A stretch of 64,000 bases of DNA. Origin: Enoplosus armatus. Lineage: Eukaryota; Chordata; Actinopteri; Centrarchiformes; Enoplosidae. Positions 36,458 to 48,200 of this stretch are shown here, in pieces. The position numbers and the translations under genes are program-made. Each line of letters begins with the position of its first letter. The stretch's first letter is position 1. The DNA lies in assembly GCF_043641665.1 (NCBI RefSeq), contig NC_092180.1, positions 31,009,445 through 31,073,444 of the forward strand, written 5' to 3'. The notes under the pieces are model-generated. The model saw only the letters and a list, made by a program, of their open reading frames with translations, was not told where the DNA came from and ran no database searches.

Positions 36458-37529
36458 CAGTGTTTTTCAACCTTTTTTGAGCCAAGGCACACTTTTTTCT
36501 TTGGAAAAATCTCGAGGCACACCACCAGCCGAAAATGTTAAAATTTGAAACTCTGTAGCCTATATTAACAATATAAAGTCATTCTCATCAAAGTTTTATC
36601 AACAGGAATCAAATAAACAGAAAAAAGTATTTCACAATCTCATTTTTTATTTTTACTCACTCAGTGTGAAACCTGGGCCTGTTTGGATGAACACAGAGCT
36701 GATATCCTGGCAGGAATAGAAGACAGACAAACACGAAGCTCTTCCTCAACAGCTCTCAGTCTCTCTCTGCTTTTAGTTTTTATAGCAGTCAGGCTTGAAA
36801 AGCTAACCTCACACAGATATGTCGTGGAAAATGGGAGCAATGTCAAAATTGCTTTGTTTGCCAGAATGGGGTACTCCTTGGCAGTAGCCAAAATGGTCCA
36901 CATTCTTGTTTTGAAGCGAAGGGTGTTTTGTTTGGAGATGGCGTTTAAGTTTACTTGGGACCATACAGCTGTTGGATAACTTTTCACCACACACCAGGCA
37001 CAACGGTAACGGTGTAGTTGCATCCCCGGTGAAAGTAAATCCAAATGAAAGATAGCTTTCGTCGTATTGCCTCGCGCCAGAGGCTTTGCTCGAGCTCGCC
37101 GTCTTTGCTTTTTTTTTACCTCCACTCATACTAGGGCCTTCATCTGGCTCAGAATTTTGTTCAGGGTCCAGTTCGGAGTTAGCATTCTTCCTTTTAAAAA
37201 ACTTCTCCATCACTGTCACTGACACAGTACTTTGAGACAAGATGGTAGCAGCCGCAGGTGGCGGTGATTAGCGAGACTGATGTCTGTCAGTCTCGCGAAT
37301 CACCGCCACCCCCTAACATCTTGTCTCAAATTACTGTGCTGCCGCCTATTGGCGAAGAGTATTTATTACATGATTACTCTGCAACACACTGCTCTCACAG
37401 CCGACAACGGCACATTATTGGCAGATAATAATTAATTTGTTTCCAAAAAATGTTTTTTAGAAAAAAAATGTGAAATTGGATAATTTCCCATGGCACACCT
37501 GACTATATCTCAGTGGTTGAAAAACACTG
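36458..37529 (-). mobile_element. Internally deleted hAT element with 8-bp target duplication
   Basis: The ends are inverted: CAGTGTTTTTCAACC at 36458, and the same on the minus strand from 37529. The flanking 8-bp duplication is CTCTACAG (36450-36457 and 37530-37537), diagnostic of hAT transposons. At 1072 bp it is too short to be autonomous. It lies in intron 7-8 of the left gasdermin copy and is absent from the right copy, so it inserted after the duplication. Confidence 0.95.
36661..37240 (-). pseudogene. hAT transposase remnant: BED finger joined to dimerisation domain
   Basis: The N-terminal piece (37240-36809) starts [20 protein letters not shown] and holds a BED-type zinc finger: CLVC, then [10 protein letters not shown] supplying the histidines. 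The C-terminal piece (to 36661) is the hAT dimerisation region, [20 protein letters not shown] and then [11 protein letters not shown], ending KQAQVSH. The two pieces are in different frames, and the whole catalytic core between them, expected to be several hundred residues, is missing. The pattern resembles the ZBED5/FAM200-related hAT lineage. Confidence 0.88.
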
Positions 37530-38179
37530 CTCTACAGCCCTGTAATGAACTGCATTCTCAAAGCCACGCCCACTTTAAGTGATCCAATCAGATCTGAAGA
37601 ATTTGATTTAAATCGCTCTTGTAACTAAAACCCATCCACATAAGCAGTTCCACTCAGAAAAACATCCCATTGCTGAAGCTGAGAAATGTAACTGATGTTT
37701 CACAGTGACTTTCTTGGCTATTTCAAAATCAATACTTAAATCGTAAAAGAAGAAAAGTACCTTTCGTTTTAGAAGAGTCAGGGCGTCTCTGTCCTCTGAG
37801 AGCAGACTGAAGCTCTTGGACAGAGCGGAACGAGTCTCCCGAGAAAGATCTGCCAGTGGCCGGAGAACAGCTTCTGTCCTCAGTAACTCTACAGAAGCAG
37901 TAACAGTGCTTTTATTAGCAACTGCAACACCGTTAAAATGTCAGTCCCACATGCATTTTATACTTTTTTGGTGATCATTGCCACCAAACTGAATTTGCAG
38001 GGACCTGTCTGGAGGGGATTAGTAATAATACCTTCTTGCACTTGTTGCAGGGTCTCAAAGGTCTTCTCAGTACAGTCGTCAGGTTCAAATGTTTCTGGTG
38101 TCAGGACTGGTTTGGCGGCTAGTTTAAACACACACACACACACAGATTACATATGGTTACATTTTCTGATGAACCTTTG

Positions 38180-38700
38180 AAACAATTACAATTCTGAAAA
38201 AAATGGAAGTGGCAGTTGAAATACAATTACTGAAAGAACATTAAATGGCAGTAAAAATGTAAGCGCTGAAAGATGTTTATGTTGCAATTCAGTCAGTGGA
38301 GGTGAAAGTGCTGAAAGGAGTTGAAGATTCAGTTGAAGTTCAAGCACTGAAGAGTTGAAAGTGTATGGAGTTTAAGTGTAAGTGAGAGATTGAGCTGGAA
38401 GGGTCTTTTGAAAGAAAAGATTGCCAGTTCAAGTGTATAAACTGAAAGATGATGTTAGTTGAAGTGTCGACTTAAGTGTAAACACTGAAAACAGTTGAAG
38501 TAAATTGTGCATGAACAATGGAAGTTGTTTGAGTTAGAAGAAGTAAAGGATATTGCTTTTGTTCAAAGGTGAAAATTTGAGACTTGAAAGGACTTAAACT
38601 GTCAGTTGAAGTGTAAACACTGAGAACAATTGAGGTGTCTGTGTAATCACTTGAAGTGTCAGAGAAACAGTAAGTTATTGAGACATTTGATTGACTCATG
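38180..38700. repeat. Degenerate intronic minisatellite (GTTGAAGTGTMAR-type), left copy
   Basis: Repeated 'agttgaagtgt', 'cactgaaa' and 'gtcagttgaa' units at irregular 15-35 base spacing fill the intron between exons 6 and 4/5. The corresponding intron of the right copy (49600-50230) has the same motif family but different unit number and order. Confidence 0.7.
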
Positions 38701-39899
38701 TTGTGAAATACAAGCTGGAACAGAACAAAGAAACAGTGAAAAGTATTCTACATGTTTCTTGACAGGCGGCCATGAGTTCAATTCCAGACATGCAACTGCT
38801 TGTCGTTTCTGAAAGAATGAATGAGAGATAAATCAAGAAATTAAGAAATTGGGATCTGATTGATATCTTAAAATGACAAATGATGCAGGCGTGTAAACAC
38901 ACAACACTTTGTTTCTTACCGATCTTCTCATCCTTTATTTTGATCTTGTTGAGGCTGTAGGCATAAGCCCTTCCTGCTGGGACAGTAAAGGAAGTATCCC
39001 ACATCTTCTTGCCCTGATTAAACAATAAATACCACAGGTAAACACACAGATGTACCACGACATCCTGTTGTCAATACGGTCCAACCAATTTAACATTTTG
39101 CCAATAAACATGAAGACCAAACCACACACCAAAACTCAGAAACACAGAGCAAAAGGCAAGCAACACAAACACCCTGAAACATTCATTTTTAGATGAAACT
39201 GTCATTCTTATATCACAATTTAGCTTTTTACCGTATTGATAATCATGTTGTTTTGCTGTTTGTTTTTGTACTGATGTGACATTTCTTTGTGTTTGCTCTT
39301 TAAATGTACAAAATTAACTGCATACATATCTGTCCTACTGCCTTGAGATGCCTGCCTGCCTGGGATTTATGAAGCTGAAGAGGCATATACACAGTCTGAA
39401 ACAGTGGTTCTCAAGTCTCAAGGATCCCCCTTCCTGAGGGAGAAGTGTGGGGCAAATATTGTAGCAATACTATTCAATGGTGAAATGCATTCCTGGGGCC
39501 AGAGCGGGCGACATTGAATCAAATTTAAAACTGCTGGCTAAGGATAAGCGTAAATACAGTAAGATTGTTATTCACGTTGGCGGTAACGACTCCCGGTTAC
39601 GCCAATCTGAGGTCACAAAAATGAACGTGGAGTCGGTGTGTACATTTGCAAAAAGTATGTCGGACTCCGTAGTTTTCTCTGGGCCCCAATCTGACCAGTG
39701 ATGATATGTTTAGCCGCATGTCATCATTCAACCGCTGGCTGTCGAGGTGGTGTCCAGCAAACGATGTGGGCTTCGTAGATAATTGGTGGACTTTCTGGAG
39801 GAGACCTGGTCTGATGAGGACTGACGGCATTCATCCCACTTTGGATGGAGCGGCTCTCATATCTAGAAATCTGACCGACTTTATTCGTGAACCAAAACT

Positions 39900-40955
39900 G
39901 TGACAACCCAAAGTCCAGACCAGGAGGTAGAGTCGCAGTCCTACACGCTTCTCTGCGCTTCCATTAGAGCAGTTACCCACCCAAAACCCCATGATGACTG
40001 TGTCTGCCCCCGACCTCTTAAATTAATTAAATCAAAGTTAAACGGGAGAGGAGTCGTTAATAAAAACTTAATAAAAATTAAGACCACCACTGCTATAGGC
40101 CAAAACAATAGGAAAATTAAGTGTGGACTGTTAAACATCAGATCTCTGTCATCTAAAGCTGTATTAGTAAACGAGCTAATATCAGATAATCACATTGATC
40201 TACTGTGTCTGACAGAAACCTGGCTGTGTCATGAAGAGTATGTCAGCCTGAAAGAATCCACTCCGCCCAGTCATACTGATACTCACATCCCTCGAGGCAC
40301 CGGCCGAGGAGGTGGAGTTGCAGCCATTTTTGACTCAAGCCTGTTGATGAACTCTAGACCTAAACTGGATTATAACTCATTTGAAAGCCTTGTTCTGAGT
40401 CTCTCACTCCCAACCTGGAAAACACTGAAGCCAGTTTTATTCGTTATAGTCTATCGCGCTCCAGGTCCACACTCTGAATTCTCATCTGAATTCTCAGAGT
40501 TTTTATCACGTTTAGTCCTTAAAACAGACAAAGTCATTATCGTAGGGGATTTTAATATTCATGTGGACATTGATAAGGATAGCCTTGGAACTGCATTTAT
40601 CTCTTTAATGGATTCGATCGGCTTCTGTCAGAGGGTACAGAAACCCACTCACTGTAATCACACCCTCAACCTGGTTCTGACATATGGACTTGAAATTGAA
40701 CATCTAATTGTCTTTCCACAGAATCCTTTATTATCGGACCATTATTTAATAACTTTTGAATTCCTATTACTGAACTACACGCCATCGGGCAAAAAAGTCT
40801 ACACCAGATATCTATCTGATAGTGCTGTAGCTAAATTTAAGGAAGTGATTCCATCGGCATTAAATTCAATGCCATGTCTCAATACTCCTATGCTAACCTT
40901 CGTCCCTCTCAAATGGACAATCTTGTTGACAGTGCTGCAGGCTCAATGCGATTGA
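39900..40955 (+). pseudogene. L2 LINE apurinic-type endonuclease domain
   Basis: APE-like endonuclease that nicks target DNA for LINE insertion. The motifs visible are [28 protein letters not shown] (Glu of the active site), [19 protein letters not shown] sheet, [12 protein letters not shown] (catalytic Asp/Asn), and [14 protein letters not shown] (terminal Ser-Asp-His). The domain itself reads open; the frame is lost near 40890 before the RT. Confidence 0.88.
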
Positions 40956-41049
40956 CACTTGACTCTATTGCCCCTCTTAAAAAGAAGATAATAAAACAAA
41001 GAAAGTCAGCTCCATGGTATAACACCCAATTCGCAAATTAAAGCAAACA

Positions 41050-42603
41050 GTGCAGAAACTTGAAAGGAAATGGCGCTCCACCAAACTGGAGGAATCACGT
41101 TTAATTTGGCAAGATGGTCTTAGAACTTATAGGAAGGCCCTCTGTAAAGCCAGAGCAGCCTATTACTCAACATTAATAGAAGAGAACAAGAAAAACCCCA
41201 GGTTTCTCTTCAGCACTGTAGCCAGGCTGACAGAGAGTCACAGCTCTATGGAGCCATGTATTCCTATAAGCCTCAGCAGTAATGACTTCATGAGCTTCTT
41301 TAATGATAAAATTCTAACTATTAGAGACAGAACTGATCACCTCCTGTCTTCAGGTGGTACCTTACCTTCAAACACAAGAATCTCAGAAACAGCTGTAAAA
41401 CCTGATGTATATTTAGATTGCTTTTCTCCCATTGACCTTCACCAAATTACTAAAACCATCTCTTCATCTAAGCCATCAACTTGTCTCTTAGACCCCATCC
41501 CAACCTGGCTGCTCAAAGAGGTTTTACCTTTAGTCAGCACTTCTTTACTAGACATGATCAATCTGTCTTTATTAACAGGCTACGTACCACAGTCCTTTAA
41601 AGTAGCTGTAATTAAACCTCTTCTTAAAAAGCCCACTCTTGATCCAGAGGTTTTAGCCAACTATAGGCCTATATCTAACCTTCCCTTTCTCTCCAAGATT
41701 CTTGAGAAAGCAGTCGCCAACCAGCTGTGTGACTTTCTCCATGACAATAAGTTGCTTGAGGACTTTCAGTCAGGTTTCAGAGCTCATCATAGCACAGAGA
41801 CAGCACTGGTGGGAACTGTTGGGTCTCTGTAATAACATTATAAAGAGTCGGTCTAGACCTGCTCTATTTTGTAAAGTGTCATGAGATGACTTTGTTGTGA
41901 TTTGGCGCTATATAAATAAAATTGAATTGAATTGAATTGAATTGAATTGGTGAAGGTTACAGATGACCTTCTAACTGCATCAGACAAAGGACTTGTCTCT
42001 ATACTTGTTTTGTTAGATCTTGGTGCTGCATTCGACACCATTGACCATCATATCCTATTACAGAGACTGAAACATTTAATTGGCATCAAAGGAACCGCAC
42101 TAAGCTGGTTTAAGTCGTATTTATCAATCTCAGTTTGTACATGTTAATGATGAATCCTCCATGTACGCCAAAGTCAGTCATGGAGTTCCACAAGGTTCTG
42201 TGCTTGGACCAATACTATTCACCTTATATATGCTTCCTTTAGGAGATATCATTAGAAAACACACTCCATACATTTTCATTGCTTTGCGGACGATACCCCG
42301 CTATATTTATCGATCAAGCCAGAAGAACCTCATCAGTTAGCCAACCTCCAAGCATGCCTTAAGGACATAAAGACCTGGATGACCTGTAATTATCTGATGT
42401 TGAACTCAGACAAGACAGAAGTTATTGTTCTCGGCCCTGAACACCTCAGAAACACAGTATCTAAGGATATTGTTACCCTAGATGGCATTGCCCTGGCCTC
42501 CAGCGCCACCATGAGGAATCTCGGAGTTGTCTTTGATCAGGACATGTCCTTTAACTCCCACGTAAAACAAACTTCAAGGACTGCCCTTCTTTCACCTCCG
42601 TAA
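41050..42603 (+). pseudogene. L2 LINE reverse transcriptase, split by nested insertion
   Basis: The first piece (41050-41811) carries the finger motifs KVAVIKPLLKKPTLDPEVL and NYRPISNLPFLSKILEKAV and reaches HSTETALV. The second piece (41953-42603) continues KVTDDLLTASDKGL, DLGAAFDTIDHHILLQRL and [20 protein letters not shown] (a separate frame), then [10 protein letters not shown] near 42290. Additional frameshifts occur near 42130 and 42590. Confidence 0.88.
41812..41947 (+). mobile_element. L2 LINE 3' tail nested inside the L2 reverse transcriptase
   Basis: A 136-bp insert ending GGCGCTATATAAATAAAATT(GAATT)n. It is flanked by TGGTG at 41807-41811 and 41948-41952. Removing the insert and one TGGTG restores the RT reading ETALV-KVTDD. 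It is a heavily 5'-truncated copy of a related L2 element. Confidence 0.92.
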
Positions 42604-43075
42604 CATTGCAAAAATCAGGAAGACCCTGTCTCAAACAGATGCAGAAACATTAGTGCATGCATTTGTCACGTCTAGGCTGGATTATTGCAATTCCTTATTA
42701 TCAGGCTGTCCCAATAAGTCCCTGAGGACTCTCCAGCTGATCCAGAATGCTGCAGCACGTGTACTGACAGGAACCAGGAAAAGAGATCATATTTCTCCTG
42801 TGTGATTTGTTGTACATACCTGTAAACTCAGAGAACGAAGAAAATGCTGGGAAAAAATCACCATGTGCCAGTGGACAGTAGAAATTTGCTTTTCCTCTTT
42901 ATGACCAGTGTCAGCAGATCCACATTCGTCTGTAAATCGCCAGGGCAGACGAGGCTTTTTTTGGGGTCCACTTATATTGGTGTAACATCTCCTGTGTACA
43001 CATGAATACACAGTCCTCAGTAAGTCAGTACCAGCCTAGAAGCTTCTAAATCAATAAAATCCTGAAAACCATGAC

Positions 43076-44287
43076 TACTGTTGGAAGAGTTGTGACATAG
43101 CCACAAAAACAGCCACAACTTAACGTCATAGGTGGCTCCAGTACTCCAGTTTATACTGCAATACCAGTAGTATAAATAGCACTACACCTCTGCTGTCGAG
43201 GACAGAGCGGAGAGTCTTTTATAATTATTACTTCAGATCCTGAGCTGCAGCAGTCTCCAGCTCCTGTGCTGCAGCAGTCTCCAGCTCCTGTGCTGCAGCA
43301 GTCTCCAGCTCCAATGCTACAAAAATCAGCTGTTTCAGAGTTGCAGCAGTCTCCTGCTTCCCTGGTTTCACCAGCCTCCAGTCCTGCTGGCCCAACACCA
43401 GCCTCCAGTCCTGCTGCCCCGACACCGGCCTCTGGCTCAACTTTCCTATTGCCCCGACGCCAGCCTCTGGCTCAGCTTTCCTGTTGCCCCGACGCCAGCC
43501 TCCGGCTCGGCCTCCCTGTCGCCAGCTTCCACTCCTGCTCTCCAGCCGCCCGTCTCCGCCCCTGCTCTCTAGCCTCCAGAGTGGCTCCGCCTACGCCGCC
43601 ATCCTCCAGAGCGGCTCCGCCTGTCTGGTCATCCACTTGCCAGTCCTCCAGACCTGCTCCACTCATCTGTACAGCCCCCAGACCGTCCGCCTGAGGTTTC
43701 CTGCATCTAGTTCAGCCCGTGTCTGCATTTGGGTCTTATTTCCCTGTTCTGCACCCTGCCATCACAGCTGTGACACAAAAAGGTCCAACCTGCTGCTGTG
43801 GTAAAGAGTTGATGTCGGATAGGGCTCTTAACTTTAGATTCTAGAGAAGTTGAATTACTACTCCAATTTAGCGACCATCCATTATATCTCTGAAACCACA
43901 TACTCCTTTCGCTATTGCCAAATAGTGTAGTAATCTTTAATACGCCATTTAAATAATCCATTACTTGCATTTATTGTGTTCTAATGTCATGTGATATCAC
44001 TATTAATATCTCATTTCTTCACTATTCACTTGTTGACAAACATTCAGCTATAAATAAATGTTTCATATATCACAAAGTCGTTGTCCGTGAATATTTCCTC
44101 TAAACAGAGAATGAAGACCAATGTATAAAGGAGTTACTATTTTGGTTATGAGATTGATTTAATAGATGCAATAAATTCATTAATTTGATGAATTCGATTT
44201 ATTAATTTTCTCTCGGCTGTGACCGAGAGTGGTGCCCCAAATTGATGACAAGAGCTAAAATTTCATATTAAAGTGGTAATTATAACT
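43076..44287. other. Spacer between the two gasdermin copies
   Basis: No gene supported. The first half holds the tandem-repeat block at 43240-43700. The second half (43800-44287) is AT-rich and unrecognised. The string 'gtctgcatttgggtc' near 43712 resembles the ends of some fish LTRs, but no pair of termini was found. Confidence 0.5.
43240..43700 (+). repeat. Proline/glutamine-coding minisatellite block
   Basis: It starts with about three 24-base units encoding LQQSPAPV (43243-43315). These are followed by roughly 27-33 base units around 'cagcctccagtcctgctg' and 'ttgccccgacgccagcctc', then paired 'agagYggctccgcct' units. One plus-strand frame stays open for 142 codons as a Pro/Ser/Ala-rich sequence. 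This could be a remnant of a retroelement leader or simply GC-rich tandem DNA. No domain is recognisable. Confidence 0.6.
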
Positions 44288-44647
44288 ACATTGATTAAAA
44301 AGCTAAATCGTAGTCAGAGGATAGCCGATGGGTTCTGAGATTGCATTTCGGCCTCCTTTGCTCTCCACACAGACTGTTTACCTGCATGCAACCAAAGCCC
44401 GCTCAAACATGATTAGTCAATACCACTCGGACTACAAAGGGAAACCAGAACGTGTCCAATACCAAAATCTTGTCCCTTGCCTACAGATTGTGCAATCATA
44501 TGCAGATATCTGTTTAGAGAGATTGAGGTTTATGTGGATTGACATTGTTGTTGCACAGCATGCCATTCAGTCCAAATGATGGATTTGATGTCACAGTGTA
44601 ACTGACATCAACAATAATGGACACAAACACTGCAGTCATTGGAAAAC

Positions 44648-44653
44648 TTTATT
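44648..44653 (-). terminator. Poly(A) signal of right gasdermin gene
   Basis: AATAAA on the minus strand, about 550 bases after the stop codon, with no earlier canonical signal noticed. A GT-rich TGCAGTGTTTGTGTC follows, as expected downstream of a cleavage site. Confidence 0.65.
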
Positions 44654-45200
44654 GAGAGTCACTGCACTAAATGAAAATAGAAAACAACGAGCTGTGGGTC
44701 ATTTCATAGCCAACCAGGATCTTCCTCTGCTCCTCAAGACAAAAAGGTTAGCTCCTCCTCATATAGACCGGTCACTGGACTGGTAAAACAGTGACAGCCA
44801 CTGCATCATTAACAAAGATTTAAACATAGCACAATATGCAGTCAAATTTAAAAGTGTACACATCATCAAAAGTATCAGAAATAGTCAATGACTGTCAAAA
44901 AAAAAGTCAATGGATTTGAATGCAAAGACTGATAAGGCACTGCTACTGTATCTGACAAGTCAATGACAACTTCAAGAAATCTATCTAGAGAAATGCAGTG
45001 CCCAGATTAAGACATTTTTAATCAGCTACAGAATATAGGATAAGAAATGTTCTCTCCAACAACAGAAAATCAGAAAAAAAGTACAGAAAGAGATAACACC
45101 CAGGATCAAAATACAAAACAGTTGAATACAAAGAGAGTTTAATGAGAGCTTTACTTTGCCTAACCCTAAAAACCCAGGGAAATACCCAGAATTCTTCAGG

Positions 45201-48200
45201 TTACTCCTGCATCACGGAGAGTCCCTGCACAGTGACACACAGGGCCAACAGCAGCACTCCTCCTGCCATTATCCCCAGCTCAAACATCTCTCTCAGGGAA
45301 TCATCGGAGGAACAGAGGAACACAGTGAGCCAGTGGAGCTCCCCTCCGTCCTGCAGACTAGCAGGCAGAGACTCAGACACGTGAGCCTGACCACGCTCCT
45401 TCAGGCTGCTCACCTGCACCACAACAACAAGACAACAAGTCAAAGGACCACAGTGGAAATGCTTTGTCACATGGACACTTTCACTGAACTGTCCACCTGA
45501 ACGAGGTGGACTGAGACTACTTCCAGTCCAAATAAGCCACAATTGAAGTATAAGAATAAGGGAAAAAAAATATTTTTTTGGCATTGTTAGAAAGAAAACT
45601 GAGGCGATAAGATGCCTCAAAATGAAGCCCATCAAGATCTGACCCTGCTCTATATGTGCTCAATGATGACTGTAGTGTCCATTTCAGAAAGAACACGTAA
45701 AAAGTGGCTTACAGGTTTGACTGCAGCCAAGAACTTCAGCACTGAGATCTGCTATATAAGCCAAAGGAAAGGTTCACTACCCTGTATGTGCGCAGGGCAT
45801 GCTGATCGTAGTAATCCAGTGGACTTACCAGTTTGTTGAGGCCCCTCAGGGTGTCAGGACGGCACTTGGCTATCAGCGATGACAGACTCTCTGGCAGTTC
45901 TGTGGGAAACACAGAAACTGTCGGTACATGTGGGCTGAACCAGACAAAATGTCAGACTGCTGTCGCTTATTTAATACAAAGCAGCTCAACTCGAGGTTAA
46001 CTGAGCTGGACTGAGGAAATAAACAGACAATGTGCACACCACAACCAATCACAGTGCAGTCCTGCATTTACCCTTGAGAGCACACAAACTTTGGTTTTGT
46101 ATAGAGAATACAATCCACCTTCCACACCCACATGGAAGACAACATCCAAACAGCAAAGCAGTCAGACACAGTGCTGTACAGCTGACTCACTGTCCATCGC
46201 GCTGACCAGCAGGGTAACAGCTTCCAGGTTTGTGTTAGTGGTTCTGGTCCATCCGGTCTCAGTGAGCAGACGCAGCACTGAACAGTCAGACCAGGACTGT
46301 GGCTGCTCGTAAAAGTCATCTTCACGCCACTGATCCAGCTGAGAGGAGACAAAATGACTTTTTAACCTTTTTACATGATGGCACTTTCACATACGATTTA
46401 ACAAAGAACTGATTTGACTGAAAGACTGTTTTCGATTTCATAATAAAAAGTATTGATATAACAAGACTTCACAGCCATGCTAGCAGCTCTGTGAGGCTGT
46501 ACTGCACACAGCGGTGCTTTGAGCTACATGCTAACCTCAGCATGCTAACATTGACCAACTTAACTTCTTCGTACAAAAGGTGAGATTTCTTTGAGTTGCA
46601 TCCCCATTGTAGCATTGACACTAAGGTGGATTTGATCTACTCATCGGAGGCTTGTTCAATTAACTCTGGCAGCCAGTGTTCACCTGTTATAAATATGGCT
46701 GTGCCTCAAGTGTCCAGCAGATCCTTGCCTACTAAGTAGCATTGTGAAACTAAGTGAAAGTTCCAGAAGTCAAATCGTTATTGTCAGCAAAGAGGGGCTT
46801 TCACAGTGTCAAATCATGGCTAGACTAAACTCTAAGACGCTTTGCAGAAACGGGATCAGTTCAGTATCCAAAGCATGATCAGGCAGACCAAAAGGGACCA
46901 CACCATCAGAAGATCAACACATCAAGCTTAGTTCCCTGATAGATAAAAAAAAAAGCAACTTCATCACAGATACAGAACTTGCTAAATAAAGAATGTAAGA
47001 CTCCAATCAGTAAACGTACTGTCAAAAGAAGGCTGTCTTGAAGTTGTCTCAGAGGATCAGAGGAAGTGATCTCATTTTACTGTGGATGACTGAAGAAAAA
47101 CAAGTCCTATTTACTGATGAATCCAAGTTTGAGATTTATGGCAGTAACAGAAGGGTGTATGTCAGGAGACGAACAGGAGAGAGAATGATACCGCAGTGTA
47201 TCAAACCAACAGTGAAACATGGTGGTGGAAATATTCAAGTCTGAGGGTGTTTTGCCTACTCTGGAGTTGGACATCTGCACCGAATCAACTACACCCTGAC
47301 CAAGGAGAAGTACCACTCCATTCTTCAGAGACATGCTATACCCTCTCTGTGGAGAAGGATTCAAACTACAGCAGGATAATGAGCCCAAACACACCTCTTT
47401 GTAAGAACTTTGAAGACCAAAGAAGACCAAGGAGTCGTGACAGTTATGGAAATTCCTCCACAGTCACCTGACCTCAACCCCATCGAACGTTTATGGGGGC
47501 CAAGCATTCTGTGACATCACAAAAAGCCCTTTGGAACATTGTCAAATCATGCTCAGGTAAAATGGGTCACCAGGTTTTGGACAAACTTGTGGAGTCCATG
47601 CCAGCTCAAGTTTTTAGCCATAATTTTATGACACACTTTTTAGAGCCTTGTTGTTTTACGTACATGTTTTAACTGGGTAAAAAGGTTTTAGTCAACGGAC
47701 GTGTGGATTGTTTACCTGAGCCTGCTACCATCACAACTAAGGCTAAACTTTTAAAACTGCAAAAGGTCGGTACAACAATCATGGCTGTGTGTAAGGACTG
47801 TGAACTTGCATACGCAGAAATGAAGGACAGTATCCATGATCTGGAGACATAAATCCGGGAAAAGGACAGAATGATCAAAGGTTTCTTATCAGTCGCTTCT
47901 GCCCAGGTGAAGCATATCTCATATATGCAGTGTTCTACTCTTGGTGTCTCTGTGGCCAGATCGCCCTCATCTCACATGCTAAAAGCCTCGATCTTGCTGG
48001 AACCGATGCCACTGCTGAAACCGTGGCCCTGGATGGAACCTTACCTCTGCTGGCCGTCCCAGTCCAGCCAGGCACTGCCAGGCCAAAACTTGCTGTTCTG
48101 AGTTCCACACCAAATAGGACCTTCTACTGGTCTCAGCCGTCCTGGACTGAGGTGGTTTGTGGCGGTAAGAGAGACTCGGTGGGGGCTGGACCACAACCTC

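Larger units (their letters stand above)
39478..42802 (+). mobile_element. L2 (Maui-like) LINE, truncated and broken
   Basis: Plus-strand non-LTR element replacing gasdermin exons 2-3 in the left copy. In order: an ORF1 C-terminal SGNH/esterase-like part (39477-39900, with [12 protein letters not shown] and [12 protein letters not shown], one frame break), then the ORF2 endonuclease (39900-40955), a frameshift near 40890, and the reverse transcriptase (41050-42790) split by a nested insertion. It ends abruptly at about 42802 before the normal C-terminus and 3' UTR, which is unusual because LINEs are normally truncated at the 5' end. This points to a later deletion removing both the LINE 3' end and gasdermin sequence. 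Confidence 0.88.
33993..42988 (-). pseudogene. Gasdermin-E-like gene, left copy lacking the pore-forming half
   Basis: Exon 10 is 34205-33993, 9 is 35121-35051, 8 is 35558-35411, 7 is 37888-37761, 6 is 38118-38032 and 4 is 39013-38920. These match the right copy in length, splice sites and phase, with no stops. They encode the end of the N-terminal domain, the linker and the C-terminal autoinhibitory domain. Exons 2 and 3 are absent and an L2 LINE occupies their place. Exon 1 (42988-42820) has 19- and 20-base deletions; the first causes a frameshift and TGA after about 25 codons. The 5' UTR exon and TATA box were not duplicated. A product with pore-forming ability is therefore not possible. 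A C-terminal-only product from a new promoter cannot be excluded but has no direct support. Confidence 0.85.
33067..43075 (-). repeat. Left copy of tandem segmental duplication
   Basis: Similarity with 44288-52880 begins in the loop of the inverted repeat and runs through the gasdermin 3' UTR, exons 10-4 and their introns to about 39477. It breaks at an L2 LINE and resumes at about 42803-43075 with exon 1. Exon-level identity is high, with only a few amino-acid differences in the last exon. Copy-specific insertions are an hAT element (36458-37529) and the LINE. The matching 1.5 kb carrying exons 2-3 in the right copy (51053-52570) is absent here. Confidence 0.9.
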
